Made by a program: the position numbers and the translations under genes
Shown: positions 1 to 7,911 of the stretch, piece by piece
How the letters are laid out: the number at the start of each line of letters is the position of its first letter
Position numbering within the stretch: the stretch's first letter is position 1
NCBI GenBank assembly: GCA_025060325.1
Contig: JANXBW010000036.1
Span: forward strand, 1 to 39,972
DNA from: Thermoguttaceae bacterium
GTDB taxonomy: Bacteria; Planctomycetota; Planctomycetia; Pirellulales; Thermoguttaceae
Reading direction: 5' to 3'
DNA: 39,972 bases
The notes under the pieces: model-generated
The model's database searches: none
What the model saw: only the letters and a program-made list of their open reading frames with translations
What the model was told of the DNA's origin: nothing

Positions 1-1242
1 GTCAGGATACCAAACAGTAGTGTGGGAAGGCAAAATCCGGCCTGTTTTGTACACATCGCGAGGTAACACATGGAAGCTAAGAACGGGCTGAGGCCAGATC
101 TCCTTAGCGTCGCCAAATCCCACAATTACTAGTCGGTACTCACCGGGTGGGATCCGGCAGCCCCGTATCCGGCACCTTACAACTGCTTCGCCAGTTATGC
201 GAATTGGAAAAGAGCTTTGGAAGCGATTGTTACAAGTTAGCACTCTTCGCCCCAAGAAATCGTATATTCTCAAAGAGAGCTCAATCGGTACCTCTCGCCT
301 TTCGGTGAACACTTCGACGTCAATCGTGATATCCTCGCCTAAGCCGAACTGTGACTGAGGCCTACCCGCTTCCCCCCGAAGAACGACGGACTTTATGCAA
401 GTATCTCTTGGAAGGAGCCTTGCATACTCCTCGAGTCGCCATTCAGAGGCGGGAGCCCCAATGGTCTTGATATAGCGGGCCAAAACCTCAGATATGCCTC
501 CCATGCTTTCGATATGGCCATTATTCAACAAAACACCCTTGTCACACAACCCTTCCACGGCGGCGAGGTTGTGGGAGACGAAAAGGACGGTGCGGCCGGA
601 GCGGGCCACTTCATTCATTTTGCCGAGACAGCGTTTTTGGAACTCAGCATCGCCCACGGCCAAGACTTCGTCGATGATAAGAATCTCCGGATCGAGGTGG
701 GCCGCCACCGCAAAGGCTAGCCGAACTTGCATCCCACTGGAGTAGCGTTTAACCGGCGTGTCGATGAATTTTTCGACACCGGCAAAGGAGACAATGTCGT
801 CGAACTTTCGCCGGATTTCCGCCCGCGACATCCCCAAGATAGCCCCGTTGAGATAAACATTCTCCCGGCCGGTAAGTTCCGGATGAAAACCCGTACCGAC
901 CTCAAGCAGGCTTCCCACCCGGCCACGGATTTCGGCATAACCACTTGTGGGTTCGGTGATCCGGCTCAAGATTTTGAGAAGCGTGCTTTTGCCTGCCCCA
1001 TTTGGGCCAATAATGCCGAGGACCTCGCCGTGTTTGACCTCGAAGGAAACATCCTTCAGTGCCCAGATGACGCGGTCGGTGTCGACTTTTGGCTCATCCG
1101 CGCTGCCATTTGGCTTCCAGAGGCGACGCAAGGGGGCAGTAAATAAATCCTGGATCGTCTCCCGAAAGGTCTTGATCCCCACCCGCTCCCCAAGGATAAA
1201 TCGTTTACTAAGCTTTTCGACTCGGATTGCGACGTCACTCAT
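1..1242 (-). CDS. wzt: Wzt-like polysaccharide ABC transporter ATP-binding protein (3' end cut by window edge)
   Basis: This is the ATPase of an ABC-2 exporter that would move a lipid-linked polysaccharide across the inner membrane together with the permease upstream. I translated it from the ATG at 1242 (MSDVAIRVEKLSKRFILGER); the frame stays open to base 1, giving 414 residues with no stop. Visible motifs are Walker A (GPNGAGKST), the signature YSSGMQVRLAF, Walker B with D-loop (EILIIDEVLAVGD) and the H-loop (VSHN). About 170 residues follow the nucleotide-binding domain in a beta-rich pattern, as in the glycan-binding C-terminal domain of Wzt proteins; family members are usually 400-440 aa, so little is missing. 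No strong Shine-Dalgarno precedes the ATG. Downstream of wzm and a glycosyltransferase on the same strand, it fits an O-antigen/EPS export operon. The family is certain; the exported glycan is unknown. Confidence 0.93.
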   Translation of the reverse strand, partial: MSDVAIRVEKLSKRFILGERVGIKTFRETIQDLFTAPLRRLWKPNGSADEPKVDTDRVIWALKDVSFEVKHGEVLGIIGPNGAGKSTLLKILSRITEPTSGYAEIRGRVGSLLEVGTGFHPELTGRENVYLNGAILGMSRAEIRRKFDDIVSFAGVEKFIDTPVKRYSSGMQVRLAFAVAAHLDPEILIIDEVLAVGDAEFQKRCLGKMNEVARSGRTVLFVSHNLAAVEGLCDKGVLLNNGHIESMGGISEVLARYIKTIGAPASEWRLEEYARLLPRDTCIKSVVLRGEAGRPQSQFGLGEDITIDVEVFTERREVPIELSLRIYDFLGRRVLTCNNRFQSSFPIRITGEAVVRCRIRGCRIPPGEYRLVIVGFGDAKEIWPQPVLSFHVLPRDVYKTGRILPSHTTVWYPD

Positions 1243-1584
1243 CCGCGTGAAATCCGACCATCATTTCGTCGGAAAAACGAAGGTCCGTGGTGGGCTTCCT
1301 ATAGGAACAATCTCACAAGATTCACGTGGCGAGGAAACGGGACTCACAGTCCCTAATTCCATCATAAACGGAACTTGCGGGCGTGCTCCGCTCCCCTGGG
1401 TGGCAAGCTTTAGGCCATGATGACAAGAATCTGTCCTTCAACATAGCCTAGCTTAAGGAAGCAAGCGAAAACAGTCCATGGTCAGGAATTGAGCAAACGG
1501 TATGCCTAAGCGCTGGCACCAGCCGCGGTACCCTAGGAGCGGCATACGGGCAAACCATGCATCTCCACTGGGAGTCGCAGGCCT
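1243..1584. other. Intergenic gap between wzt and the GT4 gene
   Basis: I see no coding region, tRNA or repeat in these 342 bases. The wzt promoter or a read-through leader should lie here on the minus strand, but I found no pair of -35/-10 boxes with good spacing. Confidence 0.5.
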
Positions 1585-2880
1585 TCAGCATTCGTGTGCC
1601 TCAGAGCCCAACCTGGGGTTCATGCAGGCAAGATCCCGAACAATTCTAGTTACCCTTAACCGAAAACGGTAAGCGCTGTAGTGGCGAAGCACGTACTCTC
1701 GCCCTCCCGTGGCTAGGCGCTTGGCAGTCTCTTCGCGGGTCAGAGCCACCAAGACTTTTTCCGCAAACTTGCGGAACTCGTCACTCCGCACCAATAGCCC
1801 ATTGATTCCCGGACGGATGACTTCTGCGTAGACTCCTTGTCTTCGAGCGACGACGGGCCGACCGGTCGCCATTGCTTGCAAGGCCGGCAGCCCGGAAGGG
1901 GAAGAGTCATCCAATATGGCAACTACATCGCAAGCCCGATAAAAATCCGCTGGATCGCTTGATGGCGGCAACACGTGGATACAATCCATCAACGCCCTGC
2001 CGCCCTGTAACCGCTCAACTGATCGCAGGGCAAATTCCCCCCGCTGCGTCAGGACCGCGAAAAGAACCGACGGCACGAATTTTCGCACAATCTTTGCGAA
2101 CTTGACGAAGAATTTGAGATATCTGTCAGGCCGCAAACCAAGCAAAACGCCGACGATCGGGCTAATTTCCGGCAGGCCACACCGCCCTCGCGCCTCGGTA
2201 GCCGAAACGGTTACGTGCCGAAAAAATCGAGGGTGAACAGGCTCACGAAGCACGATCGTCCGAGTAAGCCACTCTTCGCTTAGCCGATCGCGAACTACCG
2301 TTCGTGAGCTAGCTAGAAACGTCGCCCGGCAGCGGTGGCGGCCAAGGAGGATCAGGTCTCCCTCCCAACGCTTGGGAAAAAGCTCATAACTGCGCAGCTC
2401 CCAGTGAGGGGACAGCTCTCGCAAATACCATAAACAGGGAATGCGCATGCAAGTCGCAGCCCGAACCGCCGGCCAGCCGGCATCTCCGGTAACAAACACC
2501 ACCTGAGGGCGAAGTAAACGATAAAGTCTACGGAACTGCCATCCGGCCGAAAGCCAACCGGCAAGCCTCCATAACAAGCGACGGGACCATGGGAAAGTCT
2601 GATGGCGTCCGTGGCAAATAATGCGAACTGGTAGGCCCTGCGACCGATACTCGGTGGCAAGTTGACTTCGGCTGGGCACTACCACAATGGGAGAGACTCC
2701 GCACCGGCGTAGGGCGAGGGCTATCTCCGAGGTAACAAGGGAATCCTGAACACTTGCAAATGTTGAGTCAACAACGACCGCTTGCCGATCGAGGCCTTTA
2801 CCGCCCCTATGTTGACTGCAAATATGTAGCTCCTCCCGCACATTTAGCCAGCGGAGTCCGATCTGACTCCCCGCAAACAA
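1585..2880 (-). CDS. Glycosyltransferase family 4 (group 1) protein
   Basis: A retaining GT-B fold glycosyltransferase that probably adds a sugar to the growing exopolysaccharide on the cytoplasmic side. The N-terminal half has the acceptor-side Rossmann pattern (VVVDSTFASVQDS, then EIALALRRCGVSPIVVVPS). The C-terminal half carries the GT4 donor-site signature: a bilobal segment from PIVGVLLGLRPDRYLKFF, then SSPSGLPALQAMATGRPVVARRQGVYAEVI and PGINGLLVRSDE, where the usual E-x7-E motif appears altered (SGLPALQAMA instead of EGFPLVLLEAMA). The 5' end is uncertain: 2880 is a TTG 21 bases after the wzm stop, with AGGAG rather far upstream, and an in-frame GTG lies about 13 codons further in. It sits between wzm and wzt, which supports a role in the same glycan pathway. 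Donor and acceptor cannot be told from sequence. Confidence 0.85.
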   Translation of the reverse strand: MFAGSQIGLRWLNVREELHICSQHRGGKGLDRQAVVVDSTFASVQDSLVTSEIALALRRCGVSPIVVVPSRSQLATEYRSQGLPVRIICHGRHQTFPWSRRLLWRLAGWLSAGWQFRRLYRLLRPQVVFVTGDAGWPAVRAATCMRIPCLWYLRELSPHWELRSYELFPKRWEGDLILLGRHRCRATFLASSRTVVRDRLSEEWLTRTIVLREPVHPRFFRHVTVSATEARGRCGLPEISPIVGVLLGLRPDRYLKFFVKFAKIVRKFVPSVLFAVLTQRGEFALRSVERLQGGRALMDCIHVLPPSSDPADFYRACDVVAILDDSSPSGLPALQAMATGRPVVARRQGVYAEVIRPGINGLLVRSDEFRKFAEKVLVALTREETAKRLATGGREYVLRHYSAYRFRLRVTRIVRDLACMNPRLGSEAHEC

Positions 2881-2901
2881 AACACCACCAAATGGGGGCT
2901 C

Positions 2902-4059
2902 CTAAATTACATCCGCAATAAGCCGCTCCATTCGCCGGAAGTAAAACATCCCGCCGATAAGGATGATCGTGGTAGCAAGAGTGGAAACCAAGAACTCCCA
3001 GCCGGGTGGGTGGACAGTCCCCAAGAGAGCCCAACGAAAGCCCTCGATCACTCCGACCATAGGATTGAGCGAATAGAGTGTTAGGCCAAGCGGCGAAAGC
3101 TTGTCCCGAATGGCATCCGTGCTGTATACCACAGGACTTATAAACATCCCAAGCTGAATAATGAACGGGATCACATATCGAAAATCCCGATAAATGGCAT
3201 TTAAGGCCGCAAGCCAAAGACCCACGGCCAAAGCCGCGATGACTGCCATGAGGATGTAACCGGGCAAAAAGATGACTGCCCATGTGGGAAAAACGCCGTA
3301 AACTATCATGACCCCAAACAGGGCGACTAGGGCAATCCCAAAGTCCACTAGTGTTGACAAAACCGCTGCCGCGGGCAAGATAAGGCGGGGGAAATAGATC
3401 TTTGTGATCATAGACCGGTACTGAATCAGGATATTCCCTGACTGGTTTAGCGAAGTAGCAAAAAGTTGCCACGGCAGCATGGCACAAAAAGTGGACACCA
3501 CATAAGGCACACCTTCCGGGCTGGGCTCGTTTCCGCGACCCATCAAAAGAGCAAACAAGATGGAAAAGACGCCGGTTGTCATCAGTGGTTGAATTACCGC
3601 CCAGGCCGCCCCTAAAAAGGTCTGTTTATAACGAATGGTGATTTCTCGCCACGCCAGGGTGAGCATCAGCTCGCGATAGCGCCAGACTTCCCGAAGATCA
3701 AGCGCACGCCAACCCGAGGTGGGTCGGATGATAATCAGCGGCGCGTCCGTGAGCGGTCTGTACTGGCTGGCTTGGGAGACCGGGGACCGAGGTAGCTCGT
3801 CGGCCAAAAATGGTTCTTCCCCGATTTCACCCCAACTCTCGAAAGATCCTTCTTCCGAAGCCAAAGTGGCTTGCGAGCCTTCGCTCATAGCAGCAATATC
3901 AGGACGGGAGGAATCACGAGAATCCCCCGATGAGGCCGTTTGCTGGGCCGAGCCATCCCCGGCCGGGGCCAATTCCCGAGAGGTGTCCGCCCCCAAAACT
4001 AGGCGAGATACTTCATTAAGTTGATCGGCAGTAAGCTGATTTGGCACTCCAGGCTGCAT
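2902..4059 (-). CDS. wzm: Wzm-like ABC-2 polysaccharide export permease with long N-terminal extension
   Basis: Membrane subunit of the exporter whose ATPase is the wzt at the left edge. The core starts near residue 112 with the family-typical stretch WRALDLREVWRYRELM, followed by AWREITIRYKQTFLGAAWAVIQP, the classic amphipathic entry and first helix of O-antigen/teichoic-acid permeases. About six hydrophobic segments follow, and the end has the usual NPMVGVIEGFRWALLG motif. The first 110 residues are hydrophilic and rich in Ser, Glu and Asp, which most Wzm proteins (about 260-280 aa) lack. The GT4 gene starts about 20 bases after the TAG. The ATG at 4059 faces the wza gene, so the 314-base gap between them should carry divergent promoters. 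Confidence 0.92.
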   Translation of the reverse strand: MQPGVPNQLTADQLNEVSRLVLGADTSRELAPAGDGSAQQTASSGDSRDSSRPDIAAMSEGSQATLASEEGSFESWGEIGEEPFLADELPRSPVSQASQYRPLTDAPLIIIRPTSGWRALDLREVWRYRELMLTLAWREITIRYKQTFLGAAWAVIQPLMTTGVFSILFALLMGRGNEPSPEGVPYVVSTFCAMLPWQLFATSLNQSGNILIQYRSMITKIYFPRLILPAAAVLSTLVDFGIALVALFGVMIVYGVFPTWAVIFLPGYILMAVIAALAVGLWLAALNAIYRDFRYVIPFIIQLGMFISPVVYSTDAIRDKLSPLGLTLYSLNPMVGVIEGFRWALLGTVHPPGWEFLVSTLATTIILIGGMFYFRRMERLIADVI

Positions 4060-4373
4060 TTACACCTTCCGATCGTTCTTAAGGGATTCTTGTCCGCCCA
4101 TCCTATTCTGCCTCAAGCCTCCAAATTACCCAGACCAATCTGGAAAAACAGGCAAATTTTGCCGGAATCGCAATAAAAACATGATCGCCCGAGTAAGCCT
4201 CAACCGATTGTCGAATAAGCCACGAAATTCTGGGCGACGGCGAAACTTGTAATCTGCCCTTACGCATTGTAGGTCGTTTTTCGCATCGAAGCGGCTTCCC
4301 TGCGTGCAGTCCCGGGCTTTTTGCTGCCGCCCGATGCTTAGGCCAAGAAGGGCCCTAGCCCATTTGCTCAGGG
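4060..4373. other. Divergent intergenic region between wzm and wza
   Basis: These 314 bases separate two genes transcribed away from each other and must hold the promoters for both export units unless wza is driven from elsewhere. I see no gene and no well-spaced consensus promoter; AT-richer tracts occur around 4140-4200 and 4205-4260. Confidence 0.4.
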
Positions 4374-5459
4374 ATGAGCCCCATGGCAACAAGGCAATCT
4401 GCCAAGAAACTCAAAGTGGTTTTTGCGCTTCTTGCGGTTTTTTCCGGCTGTAGCACAGTCCCAAAGAACCGCCCACTCGTGACGGTTCCCCCCGACCCCG
4501 CCCTGGTAGCTAGCGGCATCGGTGACATGCCGCGTGAACTCTACAAGACCACGATGCCAAGCTACCGAATTGAGCCCCCGGATATTCTCACAATCGAAGC
4601 GGTTCATGTCGTGCCCCGCCCGCCCTACCGGTTGAGGGCCCTGGACGTCCTTAATATTCAAGTCCTTGGAACGCTTCCGGAAGCTCCCATCACCGGCCTG
4701 TACACGGTTGAACCGGGCGGAATGGTCTCCTTGGGTCCGCCCTACGGAAGCGTCAACGTTCTAGGAATGACTGTTGAGGAAGCCCGCGACGCCCTCACCA
4801 AGCACCTCAGCAAGTTCCTCCTTGAGCCGCAGGTCTCTGTTAGCCTCGCGGAGATATCCGCTAAACAACAGATTAGTGGTGAACACCTGGTGGCTCCAGA
4901 CGGCACGGTGACATTGGGGACGTATGGACGCGTGTACGTCGCCGGGATGACCGTCGAGGAGGCAAAACGAGCGATCGAGGCTCACTTGTCGCAATTCCTC
5001 GATAACCCGGAAGTTGCCGTCACCGTTTACGCATATAACAGCAAAGTTTACTATGTCATCACGGAAGGTGCAGGACTAGGAGATCGTGTGTACCGCTTCC
5101 CAATCACTGGTAATGAAACCGTGCTTGACGCGATTGCACAAGTGGGCGGGCTTGAACAGATTTCGTCGCTTAACATATGGATAGCTAGACCAACCGATCA
5201 GCCAGGCCAAGCAGTGCTCTTACCCGTGGACTGGCGCGCGATCACAGCGGCTGGATACGCCGGCACCAATTACCAATTGCTACCAGGTGACCGAGTATTT
5301 ATCGCCGAAAACCGCTTGGTGGCCTTGGATACCGCCCTTGCCAAACTCCTTGCCCCAGTCGAACGCGTGATGGGATTCTCTTTGCTCGGTGTGGGCACCG
5401 TTACAAGGTTCTCGGGACCGGTACTTCGGGGAGGTGGCAACCCGCGGGGGTATTTCTAA
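4374..5459 (+). CDS. wza: Wza-like polysaccharide export lipoprotein with duplicated export module
   Basis: Periplasmic/outer-membrane polysaccharide export protein of the Wza/OtnA family. It begins with a basic stretch, a hydrophobic helix and a lipobox ending at Cys26 (AVFSGC), so it is probably a lipoprotein. The poly-export domain is present twice: the motif GMTVEEARDALTKHLSKFL near residues 131-149 recurs as GMTVEEAKRAIEAHLSQFL near 191-209. An SLBB-type segment follows (YYVITEGAGLGDRVYRFPI... ETVLDAIAQVGGL, about 227-260) and then LLPGDRVFIAE near 302. ATG 4374 is used here, but ATG 4383 is also possible and has AGGGA about 9 bases upstream. It faces wzm and precedes two exported proteins on the same strand. 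With the Wzc-like kinase at 7912-10167 it could complete an envelope-spanning export route. Confidence 0.9.
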   Translation: MSPMATRQSAKKLKVVFALLAVFSGCSTVPKNRPLVTVPPDPALVASGIGDMPRELYKTTMPSYRIEPPDILTIEAVHVVPRPPYRLRALDVLNIQVLGTLPEAPITGLYTVEPGGMVSLGPPYGSVNVLGMTVEEARDALTKHLSKFLLEPQVSVSLAEISAKQQISGEHLVAPDGTVTLGTYGRVYVAGMTVEEAKRAIEAHLSQFLDNPEVAVTVYAYNSKVYYVITEGAGLGDRVYRFPITGNETVLDAIAQVGGLEQISSLNIWIARPTDQPGQAVLLPVDWRAITAAGYAGTNYQLLPGDRVFIAENRLVALDTALAKLLAPVERVMGFSLLGVGTVTRFSGPVLRGGGNPRGYF

Positions 5460-5564
5460 GTTGACCTAAGCTAGGTAATAGCCCGGACCGTTTCATCCAC
5501 GAAATCACAAAAACTTTGACGAGATCGACTGGCCATCCCTCGGCAAATTTTAGGATTTAGGACG

Positions 5565-6332
5565 ATGTCCCTCGCGAAGAATTGGGCACTTGGGATCTTA
5601 GTACTCGCGAGCGTCGGGTGGGGTGGTTGCGCTTCGCCCGGGCAATCATCCGCGACAGCGGTCTGTCCTCCTGGCCAATGTTGTGCAAATGGGCTACCCG
5701 TGGCCTGTTGGGATTCGATTCCGTGCTACGGATATCATCCAACCACGTGGCGACGTTGGCCCACGGAGTGTGAACCCGACCCAACTATAGTGTGCCCGGT
5801 GCCGATTCCGCCTAGCGCTCCAGAATCATCCTCCGTTCCACCGCCAGCACCGACGCCGGCGCCGCCCCCGCCTTTAACCCCAACGCCCGGGGCAGGCGTC
5901 GCCCCTCCGATGCCGGTTGAGCCAGCCCCCAAAGGCGCCGAAAAGCCCCCAGCTGGCCAGTCGGAGCACCCGCCGGGGCTTTTCGAAGAACCACCGAAGA
6001 ATCCGCTTCCCGGACCTGCTCCGACTAGCCCAAGTGAACAGCCCCAACCACTTAGCAGTCCCCCACCAGCTCCACTCCCCCCGCCCGGATCCGCTACGCT
6101 ACAGAGAGAAACGGAAGCAGCAACTATCCAGCCCAGCGAGACATCCGCGAGCAAGGCAGTTCAAAGCTTAAATGCCGGTAAATCAATGCCTTCGGAACCC
6201 GAAGCCCCCCTCCCACCCTCCAATTCACAAGGGGTTCCCAGCGGGCAACCCGCGCCGGTGAAGCTACTATCTTTCGACCCGAACTTGGAGGAACTACCTC
6301 GCGCGCCGCTTCCCGACGATGTATTGCCGTAA
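5565..6332 (+). CDS. Proline-rich lipoprotein, planctomycete type
   Basis: I know no defined function for this 255-residue protein. It opens with a signal peptide and lipobox (SVGWGGC, Cys22), then a Cys-rich segment (CPPGQCC, CYGYHPTTWRRWPTEC). I associate that YGYHPT-W-R-WP segment with small exported Planctomycete proteins. From about residue 80 to 200 it is a low-complexity Pro/Ala/Ser/Glu tail, consistent with an extended wall- or envelope-spanning linker. The C-terminal 25 residues (PVKLLSFDPNLEELPRAPLPDD) are less biased and may be a docking end. It starts 105 bases after wza on the same strand with AGGA upstream of the ATG. Location next to the export lipoprotein suggests an envelope role; that is inference. 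Confidence 0.72.
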   Translation: MSLAKNWALGILVLASVGWGGCASPGQSSATAVCPPGQCCANGLPVACWDSIPCYGYHPTTWRRWPTECEPDPTIVCPVPIPPSAPESSSVPPPAPTPAPPPPLTPTPGAGVAPPMPVEPAPKGAEKPPAGQSEHPPGLFEEPPKNPLPGPAPTSPSEQPQPLSSPPPAPLPPPGSATLQRETEAATIQPSETSASKAVQSLNAGKSMPSEPEAPLPPSNSQGVPSGQPAPVKLLSFDPNLEELPRAPLPDDVLP

Positions 6333-6513
6333 AAATGGGTACCGCCCGGATGCCCGTTTGGCCAAAGACTACGAACCCGAAAAACACTTTGTTGCCTCCG
6401 GGAAACGTGCCCAATTGCTGGCAGAAAGGGCGCCGAGCTCATAAAATTCAACGTGCTACTGTAACTACTTCATTACTCGGGGCGGGTACAGATTCGTCAA
6501 AGGACTTAGACCC

Positions 6514-6957
6514 GTGGGAGCTTTAAAGAATTGGTTTGCCATCTCCGCTGCGATATTGTTTACTGCCGTAGTTGCCAGCCGGGCTCAGGCGCAGGGCCGT
6601 TATTACCCATCACGACCGACTTTTAGCCCGTGGCTCTACCTTTATCGCGGCGAGGCCGGGCCGCTTGATCCGTACAACGCTTGGGTGCGACCTCAGTTCG
6701 AATATCAGGACGCGATGCGGGCAATTGAGAATCGTTTTCGTCAACAGGAGCAAAATCTTAGTCGCCTTCGGCAGGAAAGCGGCATGCTTCGGCAAGCACT
6801 CATGCCGCCGACGGGCGTAGGTTCGCGCTTCATGGATTATTCACACTTTTATGGAGGAGTTGGTGGAGCGTCGCGCCGCCGGAGTGAGCCCCGCCTACAA
6901 ATTCAAAGTCCATCGCGGCTATCCAACGTCGCCGATCGGTATAAGCGTGTTTTCTAG
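6514..6957 (+). CDS. Small secreted coiled-coil protein, unknown function
   Basis: A 147-residue protein starting at a GTG, with a clean signal peptide ending in SRAQA before QGRYYPS. The mature N-terminus reads RPTFSPWLYLYRGEAGPLDPYNAWVRPQ, a pattern I recognise in many short exported Pirellulales proteins. It is followed by a short heptad-like region (EYQDAMRAIENRFRQQEQNLSRLRQESGMLRQAL, about residues 67-100) likely to form a coiled coil. The tail has FMDYSHFYGGVGGASRRR and is basic. The third of three plus-strand genes after wza, it may be an envelope or matrix component, but no catalytic motif is visible. No terminator with a T-run follows it. Confidence 0.7.
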   Translation: MGALKNWFAISAAILFTAVVASRAQAQGRYYPSRPTFSPWLYLYRGEAGPLDPYNAWVRPQFEYQDAMRAIENRFRQQEQNLSRLRQESGMLRQALMPPTGVGSRFMDYSHFYGGVGGASRRRSEPRLQIQSPSRLSNVADRYKRVF

Positions 6958-7004
6958 GTCCTATCGCCTTCTTTCGGCCCGTAAGTAATCACATCTTCTT
7001 TAGT

Positions 7005-7054
7005 CCACTCCTACTAATCAAGCAAGGCCGGGCTACTAATTGGGAACGGAGTGG
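7005..7054. repeat. Inverted repeat with internal direct repeat between convergent genes
   Basis: CCACTCC at 7005-7011 is the exact complement of GGAGTGG at 7048-7054. Inside it the octamer CTACTAAT occurs twice (7011-7018 and 7033-7040). The structure lies exactly between the end of the small secreted gene and the stop codon of the EpsI-like gene. It could act as a bidirectional stop or a protein site; there is no T-run, so a classical terminator is not supported. Confidence 0.4.
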
Positions 7055-7747
7055 CTACCAGTTACAGGCTTGCTTTACCCACTGATAAACTGGGCGTGCA
7101 AGCTCAAGCACAGCTGCCCGGGCGGCCTCCTCGCTTGCGGCAGAAGCCTGCATGAGAACTTTCACCTGCGGGGGTAATGGACGCCGGTTCCGCACCTTCC
7201 ACCATAGCGATCGTACACCTTCAGGCCGGATGGTGGTCCGATCCGCAACCTGATACCAATACAAGACATAAATCTGCTCGGTCTTGTTAGCGAAGGTAAT
7301 AAATTCGCAAATCGCGCTCTGAGAATCACCACCCGCATCCGGAATTTGGAGAACTTGGGAGTTCACCGGTTGCCAGCCCGCCCCTCCATAACAAACCCGC
7401 GGATGGTGGTGACCCGGGTTCCTGAAGTGATCAAACGCTGCCATATGCAAATACACAACCTGTCCCGCCGGACCGCTATAAACCCGATCAGTTGCAAACT
7501 TCGCATCGAGCGTCTGATTTAAGACATCCGCGATTTGTGACGGTTCCCCCCGCCAGCCACCCAAGTCCATCGGCAAAGCCGCTAGGGTTTCCACGGGCAC
7601 GTAAGCGGGCTCATCGATCCCTGGCCGCTGCGAAATTTTCGCCAAGGCCGTAGCTGCTACCAAAAGGGCCGCAGCCAAGAATAATCGCGCTGGTAATCCC
7701 AGCTTTACCAAGCCATTGCCAATCCGAAGCCACCAGCGGGTAACCAA
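7055..7747 (-). CDS. epsI: EpsI-like exosortase-associated protein
   Basis: Member of the EpsI/DUF3485 family, which accompanies exosortases in EPS loci either as a separate protein or fused to the exosortase C-terminus. It has one N-terminal membrane helix (about residues 20-37, RLFLAAALLVAATALA) and a periplasmic domain with the family signature HHHPRVCYGGAGWQPV (His113-115, Cys119). The region DLGGWRGEP near residue 61 is also typical. It lies 164 bases after the Wzc-like gene on the same strand, in the same run as the exosortase, so it should belong to that sorting system. Its exact biochemical role is not established; the conserved His and Cys suggest it is more than structural. Confidence 0.87.
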   Translation of the reverse strand: MVTRWWLRIGNGLVKLGLPARLFLAAALLVAATALAKISQRPGIDEPAYVPVETLAALPMDLGGWRGEPSQIADVLNQTLDAKFATDRVYSGPAGQVVYLHMAAFDHFRNPGHHHPRVCYGGAGWQPVNSQVLQIPDAGGDSQSAICEFITFANKTEQIYVLYWYQVADRTTIRPEGVRSLWWKVRNRRPLPPQVKVLMQASAASEEAARAAVLELARPVYQWVKQACNW

Positions 7748-7911
7748 TCCGATAACCCCTCCGAAGTTAACAATTTTCGCTTCACCGACGTTATTGACCT
7801 GCCTTGATCGAGGCCATGGCGGCCCTGGAAAACTGCACGAATCAACGTTCCCAAAGGCTATCTAGAGGACTTTCCTTCTCCACTGGACTAGCTTTCTGGG
7901 TGTGCGGCTAA

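Noticed and set aside
5735-6154. Gly-rich 139-codon minus-strand frame
   Set aside because: It is the antisense image of the proline-rich lipoprotein and reflects its composition.
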